Shown here one piece after another: positions 1 to 7,552 of a stretch of 41,834 nucleotides of DNA. How positions within the stretch are numbered: position 1 is the stretch's first letter; every line of letters starts with the position of its first letter. Source of the DNA: Verrucomicrobiota bacterium (GTDB lineage Bacteria; Verrucomicrobiota; Verrucomicrobiia; Chthoniobacterales; JAFAMB01); the NCBI GenBank assembly GCA_019239825.1, contig JAFAZK010000146.1:1-41834 (forward strand), written 5' to 3'. The translations under genes were made by a program, and so were the position numbers. The notes under the pieces were generated by a model, which did no database searches, had not been told where the DNA came from, and saw only the letters and a list, made by a program, of their open reading frames with translations.

Positions 1-72
1 AAACCTTCCTTATTCTTTCATGAGCACGAATCGCAACAGCTGACAATGTTGGTAAACCAGTTGTCGCTGTAG

Positions 73-1551
73 GTGCAGTCGGCGCTGCAAGACGTTCTGA
101 TTAACCCAGTACTCGATTTGTTTGGAGTCGTGCTTTTGGGTTACAGCTTGTTCCAATCCCTCCAGGCCGTTCAGGCCAGGGGCGGTAACCAGGTCTGGCT
201 GTTTTTCTCGGTTATCATTTTGATCGCACTGCTTTCGCCTTGGCTAGTCAGCCGGATGGGATCCCGGCTCCGGCAAAGTTCCCAGAATGTTCAGCAGCAG
301 AACCTGGTTCTAGCATCGTTGGTTGGAGGCGCCATGGGCGCTCCCGAAGAGATTCAGGCGATGCGCGCAGAAGAAATCTTCGCTCAGAAACATGAGGCTG
401 CCTTAAAAGAATCCTTACACCGGCGGCTCCACCAAACTCTCACCGTGGGCAGCCTCAACCTGCTAAATCGGTTTCCAGGAGATTTGGTTTTAGTCTCGCT
501 GATGGGCCTCTCGGTTTTTATCGCCGCGAACGGCCTGGCCGGAATCAATGCCGGGGTTGTGGCCGGACTGATGGCCCTGACCCCTTCGTTCATGGGATCG
601 ATTCAAGGGTTCTCTGCTCTTTCCATCAATTTCAATATGACCTGGCCGGCTATCGAGTCGGTTGGCTCGATCCTGAGCGCGGAGCCGGCCACGGCTCCGA
701 GTGAAAGCGGCCAGGATGACGCTGAAATTGCAGGTGAAATCGAAGCTCGCCGGCTGGTTTTTCAGTATCGGGCCGCTGAGTCCCGGAAGATTTTTGATGA
801 TGCATCCTTCGTTATACCGGCGGGATCAATCACCGGCTTAATCGCAAAGGCAGGCCAAGGAAAAACTACTTTCTTCCGGTTAGCGTTACGTTTTTACGAG
901 CTATCAGCCGGCGAGATCTTACTAGGCGGTATTCCGCACACGCGGTTTTCGCTGGAGAGTTTGAGGCGCCAGATCGTTCTGATGCCTCAATCGCCCGCGT
1001 TTTTCCATGACACTATCCGGGAAAATCTTCGGGTCGCCCGGCCCGCTGCGACGGATGCGGAAATCCAAGAACTCTGTGAGCGGACCGGTATCTGGTCAGT
1101 TCTCGGGGAAGCATACGGTCAGGCCCCGCTTGACCGGCAGTTTGCTTCCGGAAACTTGTTGTCCGGCGGACAAAGGAAGCTTTTCGCTTTGACCCGCTGC
1201 CTCCTCCGGAAGCCTTCCATTCTTTTCTTAGACGAACCGACGACCGGGATCGATCCGGAGGATAAGTACAGCCTATTACAAGTCATGCGACAGGTCTGCG
1301 CCGGCAAAACGGTTTTGGTAGTCGACCACGACATTGTTGGCTGGCAAATCCCGTTTTGTGACCGTTTCATCGTTTTGGATCACGGCAAAATCACGCAAAG
1401 CGGCGCTGCGGCCGAGCTTTTGTCGGCGTCGGGGCTATTTCGGGATCTGTTTGAGCGTCAAATTGAGGGTGTGCGCTTGATGAATGATGAACTGAACCGA
1501 ATTAGTGACCTAACGGCCTCTGCGGGAGGCGCTACCTCCAACAATGCCTAG
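73..1551 (+). CDS. ABC exporter, membrane domain C-terminal part plus ATPase domain (5' end missing)
   Basis: This is the C-terminal part of a fused ABC exporter: about 200 residues of transmembrane domain, then a nucleotide-binding domain. Counting from the GTG at 73, Walker A is near residues 258-266 (AKAGQGKTT, with Ala where the first Gly is usual). The Q-loop is MPQSP, the signature LLSGGQ lies near 361-366, Walker B LFLDEP ends in D387, and the H-loop is VVDHD. The family couples ATP hydrolysis to export across the inner membrane; the substrate cannot be told. The same frame is open from base 1 to a TAG at 70-72, and the residues before that stop also look like exporter sequence. GTG 73 is therefore probably not a natural start: the gene is either interrupted by a nonsense change or affected by a sequence error. 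There is no clear ribosome-binding site before 73. Confidence 0.8.
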   Translation: MQSALQDVLINPVLDLFGVVLLGYSLFQSLQAVQARGGNQVWLFFSVIILIALLSPWLVSRMGSRLRQSSQNVQQQNLVLASLVGGAMGAPEEIQAMRAEEIFAQKHEAALKESLHRRLHQTLTVGSLNLLNRFPGDLVLVSLMGLSVFIAANGLAGINAGVVAGLMALTPSFMGSIQGFSALSINFNMTWPAIESVGSILSAEPATAPSESGQDDAEIAGEIEARRLVFQYRAAESRKIFDDASFVIPAGSITGLIAKAGQGKTTFFRLALRFYELSAGEILLGGIPHTRFSLESLRRQIVLMPQSPAFFHDTIRENLRVARPAATDAEIQELCERTGIWSVLGEAYGQAPLDRQFASGNLLSGGQRKLFALTRCLLRKPSILFLDEPTTGIDPEDKYSLLQVMRQVCAGKTVLVVDHDIVGWQIPFCDRFIVLDHGKITQSGAAAELLSASGLFRDLFERQIEGVRLMNDELNRISDLTASAGGATSNNA

Positions 1552-1660
1552 AAATAACGCAAGCGCCGCCAGGATCCTCGTCTGACCAATAGAAACCCAC
1601 CAAGACGCCTAGAAAAGTCTCGGTGAATTCGAGATCGACGAATACAAGAGAGAATAGCGA

Positions 1661-1903
1661 ATGCCTGAGAAATCCAAAACTATCGAAGTTTATCTGACTC
1701 AGAAACCTGAGTCTCCCGCGGGGCCCGAGAAGGCCTCTCGAGACATGGATGCGACAAATGCCGAACCGGAAGTGGGTGGACGTGGCTATTATCGTTGGGT
1801 GGAATGCTGGCACTGCCACTCGATGCGCCGGGTCTACTGGGAGTATCCCGGTCAAACCTTCATCTGCGGCAGCTGCGGCGTGGAATACATTCCAAACAAC
1901 TAA
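1661..1903 (+). CDS. small zinc-ribbon protein
   Basis: An 80-residue protein. Its first 35 residues are polar and probably disordered. A compact C-terminal module follows with two Cys pairs, CWHC (with a following His) and CGSC, about 20 residues apart. This spacing is typical of a one-zinc ribbon. Aromatic residues between the pairs (VYWEYPGQTF) fit a small beta-rich fold. It could bind nucleic acid or a protein partner, but nothing in the sequence says which. A GAGAA run a few bases before the ATG is a weak ribosome-binding site. An overlapping +1 frame is also open, but it lacks the Cys pattern. I do not recognise a named family. Confidence 0.55.
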   Translation: MPEKSKTIEVYLTQKPESPAGPEKASRDMDATNAEPEVGGRGYYRWVECWHCHSMRRVYWEYPGQTFICGSCGVEYIPNN

Positions 1904-2050
1904 ATTTGCTACAGCATCAATCGGAGCGATCAAATCGCCGAGGCACCAACCAGGTAAAATCCTGAATTGGTGCCTTGTGTTTTCTTGGTAGCGATGAGCT
2001 CCCGCTCGCCCTAGCGGCTTTAGCCGCCTCTGTACCGATTACTGACACAC

Positions 2051-2071
2051 TGATTACTGATTACTGATTAC
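2051..2071. repeat. heptanucleotide tandem array (TGATTAC x3)
   Basis: Three perfect head-to-tail copies of TGATTAC sit in the spacer between the zinc-ribbon gene and the convergent TrpF-like gene. The reverse-complement unit (GTAATCA) recurs as an array at 23590-23631, so this is a dispersed microsatellite-like repeat and not a chance triplet. Confidence 0.85.
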
Positions 2072-2104
2072 TTTCGGTCCCCGCCGCGCCCCAGCGTCTG
2101 CCAC

Positions 2105-2827
2105 CTAAATGGTGTAATCGAGAAAGAAGGAATCGAACTCTCGGATGGTTCGTTTACAGCTTGCCAAGCTGAAAACAGTTTGATCGTGCTCTGTCGCTCG
2201 CAGAGAGGAGTCAATTTCTACCCACCAGCGTTCCGCGCTTTGAGCAGCATTTATAATCGGCGTTAGTTGTTTATAGATATTGTCCGGACCTAACCCGCCG
2301 GCGTAGCCGCATCCCGCGAATCGCTTTAACCCTTTTGGCCACTTTTTCTGAGCGGGTTCCTGAACTTCAGACTCATCAAAAAGGGTGGAACAAGAAATTC
2401 CCTGCGCCACCAAAGCATCGGCTATCTCAAGGTTCCGGTCGCGGACGCGAAGAATGATTTGTTTGTCTGCGTTTTTCGCTACGAGTTGACTAAGCCCCGA
2501 AAGATCCACCTGGTCGATCCCCTGCGTGGAGTTGATCTGGATCCGCCGAAACAGCGACCAAACTTTGCCGTACTTAGTCATCAGCTCAGTGTCGTCCCCC
2601 TTCAGAAAAGCACGGGCGCTTTTTCCCGAGAGTTGCGCCGAGAGGTTAAGCTCTGGAGACAGGTTACAGATCCAATCGACACCCGGGAATCCAACCTCCC
2701 GGTTCTGGCGTTCAATCGCCAACCCGAGCCCCCATTCCACCGTGAAATAGTGGGAGCGGATCTCTTTCAGCCTCTCTCCATCGGCGGTTTCATCGACACC
2801 GGAAAATGTGACTCCAAGAAAGCTCAC
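2105..2827 (-). CDS. TrpF-like (phosphoribosylanthranilate isomerase-like) TIM-barrel protein
   Basis: A 240-residue protein that I place, with caution, in the phosphoribosylanthranilate isomerase-like ribulose-phosphate barrel group. The evidence is near the C-terminus: GYAGGLGPDN at residues 174-183 resembles the phosphate-binding GGLNPDNV loop of TrpF. EIDSSLR around D206 resembles the GVDVSSG segment that follows in TrpF. The N-terminal half does not show the usual TrpF opening (KxCG), so it is probably not a tryptophan-pathway isomerase but a relative of unknown substrate. No other trp gene is near. The start is GTG at 2827. Just upstream on this strand lies a heptad repeat array (2836-2884), which leaves little room for a normal promoter close by. 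Confidence 0.65.
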   Translation of the reverse strand: MSFLGVTFSGVDETADGERLKEIRSHYFTVEWGLGLAIERQNREVGFPGVDWICNLSPELNLSAQLSGKSARAFLKGDDTELMTKYGKVWSLFRRIQINSTQGIDQVDLSGLSQLVAKNADKQIILRVRDRNLEIADALVAQGISCSTLFDESEVQEPAQKKWPKGLKRFAGCGYAGGLGPDNIYKQLTPIINAAQSAERWWVEIDSSLRATEHDQTVFSLASCKRTIREFDSFFLDYTI

Positions 2828-2835
2828 GGGTTCTT

Positions 2836-2884
2836 GTTTGGCGTTCGGCGTTCGGCGTTTGGGGTTCGGCGCTTGGCGCTCGGT
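2836..2884. repeat. degenerate heptanucleotide array (GTTCGGC-type, 7 units)
   Basis: Seven consecutive 7-base units of the pattern G(T/C)T(T/C)GG(C/G/T): GTTTGGC, GTTCGGC twice, GTTTGGG, GTTCGGC, GCTTGGC, GCTCGGT. Related GCCAAAC heptads (the same unit on the other strand) occur at 35837-35854 and 36041-36068. The array starts 9 bases upstream of the GTG start of the TrpF-like gene. Confidence 0.85.
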
Positions 2885-3101
2885 CCTTCCCTTTCAGGTT
2901 TCTGCCTACGACCCATAAGCCCCATTTTCGAATGCTCGCACACGTGGATTGTCCCAATAGCCTCGTCACCCCCAAACCGCAACCGCCCAAGCGCTCAGCC
3001 GCGAACTCTGAATACGGGACCGCGAGCGCCGAACTGCTAACTGCGAACTTGTCTGCGCCGAGGTTCGACGCGAAGGTTAACGTGAGTCGAAAGGAGGTCC
3101 T

Positions 3102-3323
3102 ATGCCTGTTAAGGAAATCCATCAACACGATTACACCAAAGGGAGTGTCCGGTATACGATACACGTCGAAGAAGGCGAAACCGGGGCGATGTGGGGCACT
3201 TGGAATTGCCACGAATGCAACATTGGTGGTTCTGCCAGCAAAGGCTCTAGCACGGTCGATGATGCGATCGAGGCAGCCAGAAGTGATCTTGAGCGTCACC
3301 ATACCAGCAACCATGAGGTGTGA
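3102..3323 (+). CDS. small conserved-looking protein of unknown function
   Basis: A 73-residue soluble protein with a strong ribosome-binding site, AAAGGAGG at 3090-3097, five bases before the ATG. This is one of the best Shine-Dalgarno sequences in the window and good evidence for translation. The protein opens with a basic and His-rich strand, has one Cys pair (NCHEC), and ends with a helix (VDDAIEAARSDLERHH). The layout suggests a small alpha/beta fold, possibly metal-binding through the CHEC and the many His residues. The function is unknown. It lies about 100 bp upstream of the FAH-family gene on the same strand and could be co-transcribed with it. Confidence 0.7.
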   Translation: MPVKEIHQHDYTKGSVRYTIHVEEGETGAMWGTWNCHECNIGGSASKGSSTVDDAIEAARSDLERHHTSNHEV

Positions 3324-3429
3324 TAGGGAGCGGCCACTGGTATGGACAGTGGCCGCAGCTCTGGGGTTCGCGGAAGGAACCGGTTTGGAATTGGGCGGCG
3401 GGATCGCGACTCAAAAGGAAAATTAAACC

Positions 3430-4257
3430 ATGTATCTTTATCGGACTTCGCGAGGCATTTTAGCACGATCGGAAAAAAGCTTCTTTCAGATCCCGGATAC
3501 CGACTTTGACGAGTTATTAAGCCATCAGAGTCTGTACACCTATCTTTCGGACCTGAGAGTGGATGCTAAGACGGTGCGGCCACCCGCAGCGGAGGAGTTG
3601 CTGCCTCCAGTCGGAGCTCAAGAGGTTTGGGCGGCTGGCGTCACTTATGAACGGAGCCGGGAAGGCCGCAGGGAAGAAGCGCACGAAAGTGGCGCTGCGG
3701 TGTTTTATTCTCGGGTGTACGATGCCGAACGGCCTGAGCTTTTCTTTAAAGCGGCTGGTTGGCGAGTGGTGGCTCCTTACGGTAAAATTCGAGTTCGACG
3801 CGACGCGCGTTGGAGTGTGCCCGAACCAGAACTCGTACTCGTGATTAATCGGGATGCAAAAATCATCGGTTACACGCTCGGCAATGATGTCTCTTCCCGC
3901 GATATCGAAGGCGAAAATCCCCTCTATCTGCCTCAAGCGAAAGTCTACGACGGCAGCTGTTCAATCGGCCCGGCCATCCTGGTCACGGAAGAACCCTTGG
4001 ATCTGAACACAGAGATTACCTTGCTGATTGAACGCGGCGGCCAAACAATTTTCCAAGGTCAGGTTCCCTTACGGCGAATCCATCGGGAACTGGATGTTTT
4101 AGTGGAATACCTTTATAGGGAACTCAGTTTCCCGGCCGGCGCCTTTCTATTAACCGGTACCGGTATCGTTCCTCCAAACGATTTTACTTTGCTTCCCGGC
4201 GATGTCGTTAAAATCACCGCTGCACCTCTTGGAGAATTGATGAACGAAGTTGCGTAG
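3430..4257 (+). CDS. FAH-family dehydratase, 2-keto-3-deoxy-arabinonate dehydratase-like
   Basis: A 275-residue fumarylacetoacetate hydrolase-fold enzyme. The metal-binding signature is visible: E132 and E134 in VPEPELVLV, and D153 in GNDVSSRD. The downstream block IEGENPLYLPQAKVYDG and the upstream RPELFFKA segment resemble, from memory, archaeal 2-keto-3-deoxy-D-arabinonate dehydratase more than catechol-pathway hydrolases. If so, it would dehydrate a keto-deoxy sugar acid in an oxidative pentose route. That would suit the sugar importers and dehydrogenases later in the window, but they are not adjacent. AAAAGGAA (3413-3420) is a good ribosome-binding site for the ATG. Other members of this fold act on acylpyruvates, so substrate assignment needs care; the fold itself is secure. 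Confidence 0.85.
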   Translation: MYLYRTSRGILARSEKSFFQIPDTDFDELLSHQSLYTYLSDLRVDAKTVRPPAAEELLPPVGAQEVWAAGVTYERSREGRREEAHESGAAVFYSRVYDAERPELFFKAAGWRVVAPYGKIRVRRDARWSVPEPELVLVINRDAKIIGYTLGNDVSSRDIEGENPLYLPQAKVYDGSCSIGPAILVTEEPLDLNTEITLLIERGGQTIFQGQVPLRRIHRELDVLVEYLYRELSFPAGAFLLTGTGIVPPNDFTLLPGDVVKITAAPLGELMNEVA

Positions 4258-4365
4258 CGTCGAATGGGCTTCGTACTCCTACTCGGCGTCGTCCTCATCC
4301 TCGATCCGGACCACGCGGCGTGTTAGAGTCATCAGGTAGGAAGAATCGTTTTCGGGGCGTCTTTG

Positions 4366-4445
4366 CCCTGAAGGGGCAGCACAACTTAGCCCAGGGTTTC
4401 AACCCTGGGTTACTGTTACAATAGGATACGCTCTGAAGGGGCGTC
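4366..4445. repeat. palindromic intergenic repeat (CCCAGGGTT hairpin between GAAGGGGC motifs)
   Basis: CCCAGGGTT (4390-4398), a 2-base loop, then AACCCTGGG (4401-4409) form a perfect 9-bp hairpin. It is bracketed by two CTGAAGGGGC motifs, near 4368 and 4432. There is no T-run, so it is not a classical terminator. The spacer also begins with a CTC-rich hexamer-like array (about 4271-4305) similar to those at 15367-15395. Confidence 0.75.
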
Positions 4446-4460
4446 CGAAGCGAACAGGTC

Positions 4461-4783
4461 CTACGCGTGGATTCGTTCTATTTCGTTCGCTACCTCAAGC
4501 AACGAGCGACATTCCAGTCTCGTTCTACCCCTCGGATTGCGAACCAAAATTGCGGGTATTCCAACCGCTTCTGCTCCCAATACGTCTGACCCAAGGCTAT
4601 CTCCAACCATCACAAAGCGCACGATTTCGGGATATGCGGCTTTGACTTGCAAAAACGCTGCCGGATTCGGCTTCTCGATTCCGGTGTTTGCCGAATTAAA
4701 AACTCGCTCAAAGAACGAAGCGATTTGCCTTGGCGAAACGCTAAGGTGCCGTCCAAATCCCAAAGCAAAAGTCTGCCACTCAT
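4461..4783 (-). pseudogene. HAD-superfamily hydrolase remnant with the middle deleted
   Basis: Two halves of a HAD phosphatase are present in different frames. From an ATG at 4783 the minus strand reads MSGRLLLWDLDGTLAFRQG, a textbook HAD motif I with the two catalytic Asp. Within about 20 codons the reading shifts to another frame, which carries motif III (NTGIEKPNPAAF) and motif IV (VMVGDSLGSDVLGAEAVG) and runs to 4461. The cap domain and motif II, normally 80-130 residues, are missing between them. This is what an out-of-frame internal deletion would leave. The longer open frame to 4946 is only an extension antisense to nothing real: its first part is a shadow of the next gene. The ATG sits 8 bp after the stop of the upstream small gene, so the two were probably an operon. 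Confidence 0.75.
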
Positions 4784-4791
4784 CAAGCCGC

Positions 4792-5010
4792 CTACTCCTC
4801 ACTCCCGGCCGTTTCCACTGCAACGATATTCCGAATCTGGATGATCGATGCTGCGCCGGTGTCGCGTTCAACGAAAAGCAACCCAGACCGTCCCGTGCCG
4901 AACCAAGCGTGGTCTCTGGAAGGCACATCATAAACTGACCCGTCATTCAATCGCACCCTGAAAGGAACAAACCTTTGAGCGATCATGAACTCTCTCAGCT
5001 GCTCGTTCAT
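4792..5010 (-). CDS. small conserved protein of unknown function
   Basis: A 72-residue protein: a short amphipathic N-terminal helix (MNEQLREFMIAQRF), then alternating strands (PFRVRLNDGSVYDVPSRDHAWFGTG, LLFVERDTGAASIIQIRNIVAVE). This helix-plus-small-beta-barrel layout is common among tiny bacterial proteins of unknown role that begin with a phrase like F.PFR..L.DG. No catalytic motif is visible. The downstream HAD remnant starts only 8 bp after this stop, which suggests former co-transcription. Codon use looks like the neighbouring genes. Confidence 0.7.
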   Translation of the reverse strand: MNEQLREFMIAQRFVPFRVRLNDGSVYDVPSRDHAWFGTGRSGLLFVERDTGAASIIQIRNIVAVETAGSEE

Positions 5011-5156
5011 CGCCGCAAAAATTTAGTGTTATCCAGGGTCGTCGTCAAAATAAATGATACAAAAAACTAGGATGTTATGATAGCGTTTTCTTAGATGAGC
5101 CTTACTCTCGGCGAAATTTCTGGACTCCCAGTGAGATAGCAGATCTCTTCGGGGTC

Positions 5157-5891
5157 ATGAGACTTCTGCTCACTTCCGCCGGTATCAGCAACCCGAGCAT
5201 CCACGACGCGCTGGTTGAACTACTGGGCAAACCGGTTGCCGAGTCAAATGCCCTCTTCATACCCACCGCGATATACCCGTTCCCCGGCGGTGCTAATTTC
5301 GCTTGGCAAGCGATCTGCGGAAGAGCCAAATCGCCCTTAGCTCAATTGGGTTGGAAATCCTTAGGAGTGCTGGAACTCACCGCTCTGCCCAGTATCGATA
5401 GAAAGGCTTGGGTCCCATCAGTCGAAAGCGCTGACGCCCTGTTGGTTTGGGGCGGCGATCCCTTATATCTGAGCTACTGGATGCGGCAGTCCGGATTGAC
5501 AGAACTCTTGCCATCGCTGCGGCCCGAGTCGGTCTATGTGGGAGTGAGCGCAGGAAGCATGGCCGTAGCCTCCACCATCGGAGAGAGTTATACGAATCCG
5601 CCCGCCGGCACCCATCGCGCGCTCACGTCGGAAGAGATCGTGTTCTCTACACCCCAAGGAGAAATCAAGAGGCTCTTGGTCACAGCTCAGGGAGCCGAAC
5701 TGGTTGACTTTGCCTTGATCCCCCACCTCGACAACGAGAATCATCCGGACGCTTCCTCAGCTAATGCAAAGAAATGGGCCGCGAAGCTGGCCGTTCCGGT
5801 CTATGCCATTGACGATCAGACCGCCATCAAAGTGGCCGGCGGCGTTGTCGGGGTCGTCACCGAGGGGCACTGGGAGCTGTTTACCCCCTAA
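5157..5891 (+). CDS. peptidase E-like (family S51) protease
   Basis: A 244-residue protein of the dipeptidase E / class I glutamine amidotransferase-like fold. The nucleophile elbow is GVSAGSM with S131, and a probable catalytic His is H190 in LIPHLDNENHP. The LVWGGDPLYLSYWMRQSGL segment upstream matches the GGxx.xL strand and helix seen before the elbow in this family. Family members are cytoplasmic and cleave Asp-X dipeptides or process cyanophycin breakdown products; which applies here cannot be told. The protein is close to the usual length (about 230) and looks intact. It stands alone, transcribed away from the small-gene/HAD pair. Confidence 0.85.
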   Translation: MRLLLTSAGISNPSIHDALVELLGKPVAESNALFIPTAIYPFPGGANFAWQAICGRAKSPLAQLGWKSLGVLELTALPSIDRKAWVPSVESADALLVWGGDPLYLSYWMRQSGLTELLPSLRPESVYVGVSAGSMAVASTIGESYTNPPAGTHRALTSEEIVFSTPQGEIKRLLVTAQGAELVDFALIPHLDNENHPDASSANAKKWAAKLAVPVYAIDDQTAIKVAGGVVGVVTEGHWELFTP

Positions 5892-6407
5892 TATCGGGGT
5901 CGTAACGCGTTCCGTTCGGGCGCGTATGCTGCAACCGCCTCGCCTCTTTGCTTCGAGCCGGAATGTGGATAGCGCTCACACCTCGACGCCGATGGAAGAA
6001 GAGACCTTGCTTTGCCAGCGGAAAAGCGATCGATGAACGAAGCCTTCCCGCAGATTTATGGATTTTACTGCTATCTTGGTTTGTATATGGAAAACAGGCA
6101 TCGCTGCTGAGGGAGACCAGTGCATCGAGTCATAAGTAGGAGGTCCGCCGCGGCGGTATGCCTCTTACTTATGACTCGATGCACTAGATAAAAGGAATAC
6201 CGCTGCCTCACAGAATGGTCGCTTCAAATCAAGACCAAGCGAGCCTTCGACATTGCCCGGTGAATGAGGTGGGGACGGCGTAACTTAGTGGATTACATCC
6301 ACTTAACTTATTGTATTTCTAATATGCTTGGCTACAACTGGCAATCGTGGTGGTGAGGTTTGCATTACTTGCAGTCTACGTAAAAGAAATTAAAAAAGAG
6401 GCCACAA
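5892..6407. other. 516-bp gene-free spacer
   Basis: No open frame here looks coding. The spacer contains the large hairpin at 6119-6185. It also has a smaller perfect hairpin AGTGGAT-TAC-ATCCACT (6287-6303), about 105 bp before the next gene, in an AT-richer patch with a possible -10 element TAATAT at 6320-6325. I could not pair that with a good -35. Confidence 0.6.
6119..6185. repeat. large near-perfect hairpin with palindromic core
   Basis: Arms 6119-6143 and 6161-6185 are 25 bases each and complementary except at one position. The 17-base centre contains CCGCCGCGGCGG, itself a perfect 12-bp palindrome, so the whole unit is a nested dyad of 67 bases. No T-run follows on either strand, so it is not an obvious terminator. 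It could be a small mobile palindromic repeat or a protein-binding or replication-related site. Confidence 0.9.
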
Positions 6408-6860
6408 ATGAAACCTCTAGCTCCGGATCCCGGTTGCCCAGTGTGGGCAGTGCTTCCGCCGTTGCTGGTCGAACGGATTCACCGGCACTACAACCTGCTC
6501 TATGGAGAGGGACTTACTACTACTTCAGACGCTCTGGCCGAGTTCTGCTCTGAATTCATAGCAGATGCCGCCTTCCGTGAGCGAATACAAACAAAAGCGG
6601 CTGAGCTTCAATCGATAGTATTCGACAGCCGCGACCCGAGCTGGGGCCTTTGGCCTATAGATCCAGAGGAGTGCGCTGGAATCGGTTTCTTCCTCGGCTT
6701 AGTCCTCGAAAATTCAATCGATGACTATGTAGCAGATTTACCGGAAGCGACGCTTGCTTTATTAGAGGAGCAGGTTGTGAGTTCTGGGAGAAGCCTGGAA
6801 GAGATCTTCATCGAAATGTTGATCGAAGCTAAGTCACTTGCCGCCCATCCCGTTGACTGA
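6408..6860 (+). CDS. uncharacterised protein, possible ribbon-helix-helix C-terminus
   Basis: A 150-residue acidic, soluble protein with no family I recognise. The N-terminal 100 residues look mainly helical. The last 45 residues (VADLPEATLALLEEQ..., then SSGRSLEEIFIEML) have the strand-helix-turn-helix rhythm and the GRSLEE phrase of ribbon-helix-helix DNA-binding domains, which are common in antitoxins. That is inference from pattern only, and the domain is usually N-terminal or free-standing in such proteins. A weak AAGAGG lies about 9 bases before the ATG. It is followed 115 bp later by another unknown gene on the same strand. Confidence 0.6.
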   Translation: MKPLAPDPGCPVWAVLPPLLVERIHRHYNLLYGEGLTTTSDALAEFCSEFIADAAFRERIQTKAAELQSIVFDSRDPSWGLWPIDPEECAGIGFFLGLVLENSIDDYVADLPEATLALLEEQVVSSGRSLEEIFIEMLIEAKSLAAHPVD

Positions 6861-6975
6861 TGGAGAGCAATTAGAAAAAACGTATCGCGAGGCTCGGCTA
6901 TGAATTTCGCTTTCGCATGGAACTATCAAGCGAAATAAGCTGGTCCGCACTTTCCTAACCGAACAAATCGAAACT

Positions 6976-7317
6976 ATGAGCGAGCAGTTCTTTTACATCC
7001 AATATAAAGTCACGCCTAGACGGACTCTGGCACGTGGTACCGGAAGCGAGGCGATTACAATTGAGCTTCCAGTTAAGCATGTAATCGATTGGAAGCTTCA
7101 ACAACCAGACCGGTATCTTACTGACGAAGAAATCGCGATTGAACTAACCCAAGCAGTTGCCATCGCGACCGCCGACCGATTTGTTGTGTTAACTCCTCGT
7201 CCGATCAAAGCGCAAGAAATCCACTCAGGCAGACTCTTATCGCAGTGTTTTTCTGCTATGCCCGAACGAGACTGCGATTATGAGGACGACGATATTCGAG
7301 CCTGGTTTGTCGCATAA
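6976..7317 (+). CDS. uncharacterised small protein
   Basis: A 113-residue protein without a recognised family, signal peptide or membrane segment. It has a beta-rich start (FFYIQYKVTPRR), an amphipathic middle (LTDEEIAIELTQAVAIATAD) and an acidic end (DCDYEDDDIRAWFVA). It is a plausible real gene, because it is free of stops over a length with no competing good frame. The ribosome-binding site is poor. With the preceding gene it may form a two-gene unit. The arrangement (DNA-binding-like plus small protein) resembles a toxin-antitoxin pair, but nothing diagnostic is present. Confidence 0.5.
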   Translation: MSEQFFYIQYKVTPRRTLARGTGSEAITIELPVKHVIDWKLQQPDRYLTDEEIAIELTQAVAIATADRFVVLTPRPIKAQEIHSGRLLSQCFSAMPERDCDYEDDDIRAWFVA

Positions 7318-7359
7318 CCAGGTTTCCTGCCCTTTGCTCGGAGAGTTTGTGGTGTCTGC

Positions 7360-7374
7360 GAGGCACCGTGCCTC
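7360..7374. repeat. perfect 15-nt hairpin GAGGCAC-C-GTGCCTC
   Basis: Seven-base perfect arms around one central base, in the spacer before comM. There is no adjacent T-run. It is one of several short perfect palindromes dispersed through the window's spacers. Confidence 0.75.
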
Positions 7375-7533
7375 CAATCCTCCAGACATGAACCACGCAG
7401 CGGTCGCGTAGCGGAAGGCGAAAGAACCGCGCCCTCATGCTTCCGCGATGGACTGGCCGTTGACCTAACGTCTTAGTAGATCGCCCTTGCCGCGCTTCGA
7501 TGAAAACAAAACTTGCGAATGGCTTGATAATAC

Positions 7534-7552
7534 AACAGTATCGAATACTGTT
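7534..7552. promoter_or_regulatory. candidate operator: perfect dyad touching the comM start codon
   Basis: AACAGTATCGAATACTGTT is a perfect inverted repeat (8-base arms, CGA centre) that ends at the base immediately before the ATG at 7553. If that ATG is the true start, the dyad covers the ribosome-binding region, and there is no Shine-Dalgarno. It could be a repressor site or an RNA hairpin. If translation began at the TTG at 7487, the dyad would be coding. Confidence 0.5.

Noticed and set aside
2836..2884. CRISPR array
   Set aside because: The units are contiguous 7-mers without spacers; no cas genes or 24-37 bp repeats with unique spacers occur anywhere in the window.
2459..3040. 193-residue plus-strand frame
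   Set aside because: It is antisense to the TrpF-like gene and then runs through a heptad repeat array.
4784..4946. N-terminal part of the open frame 4461-4946 (minus) as part of a phosphatase
   Set aside because: It overlaps the intact 72-residue gene in another frame and shows no HAD sequence; the real motif I is in a different frame from 4783.
5883..5900. Terminator after the S51 peptidase (ACCCC/GGGGT)
   Set aside because: The stem is only 5 bp, overlaps the stop codon and has no T-run.
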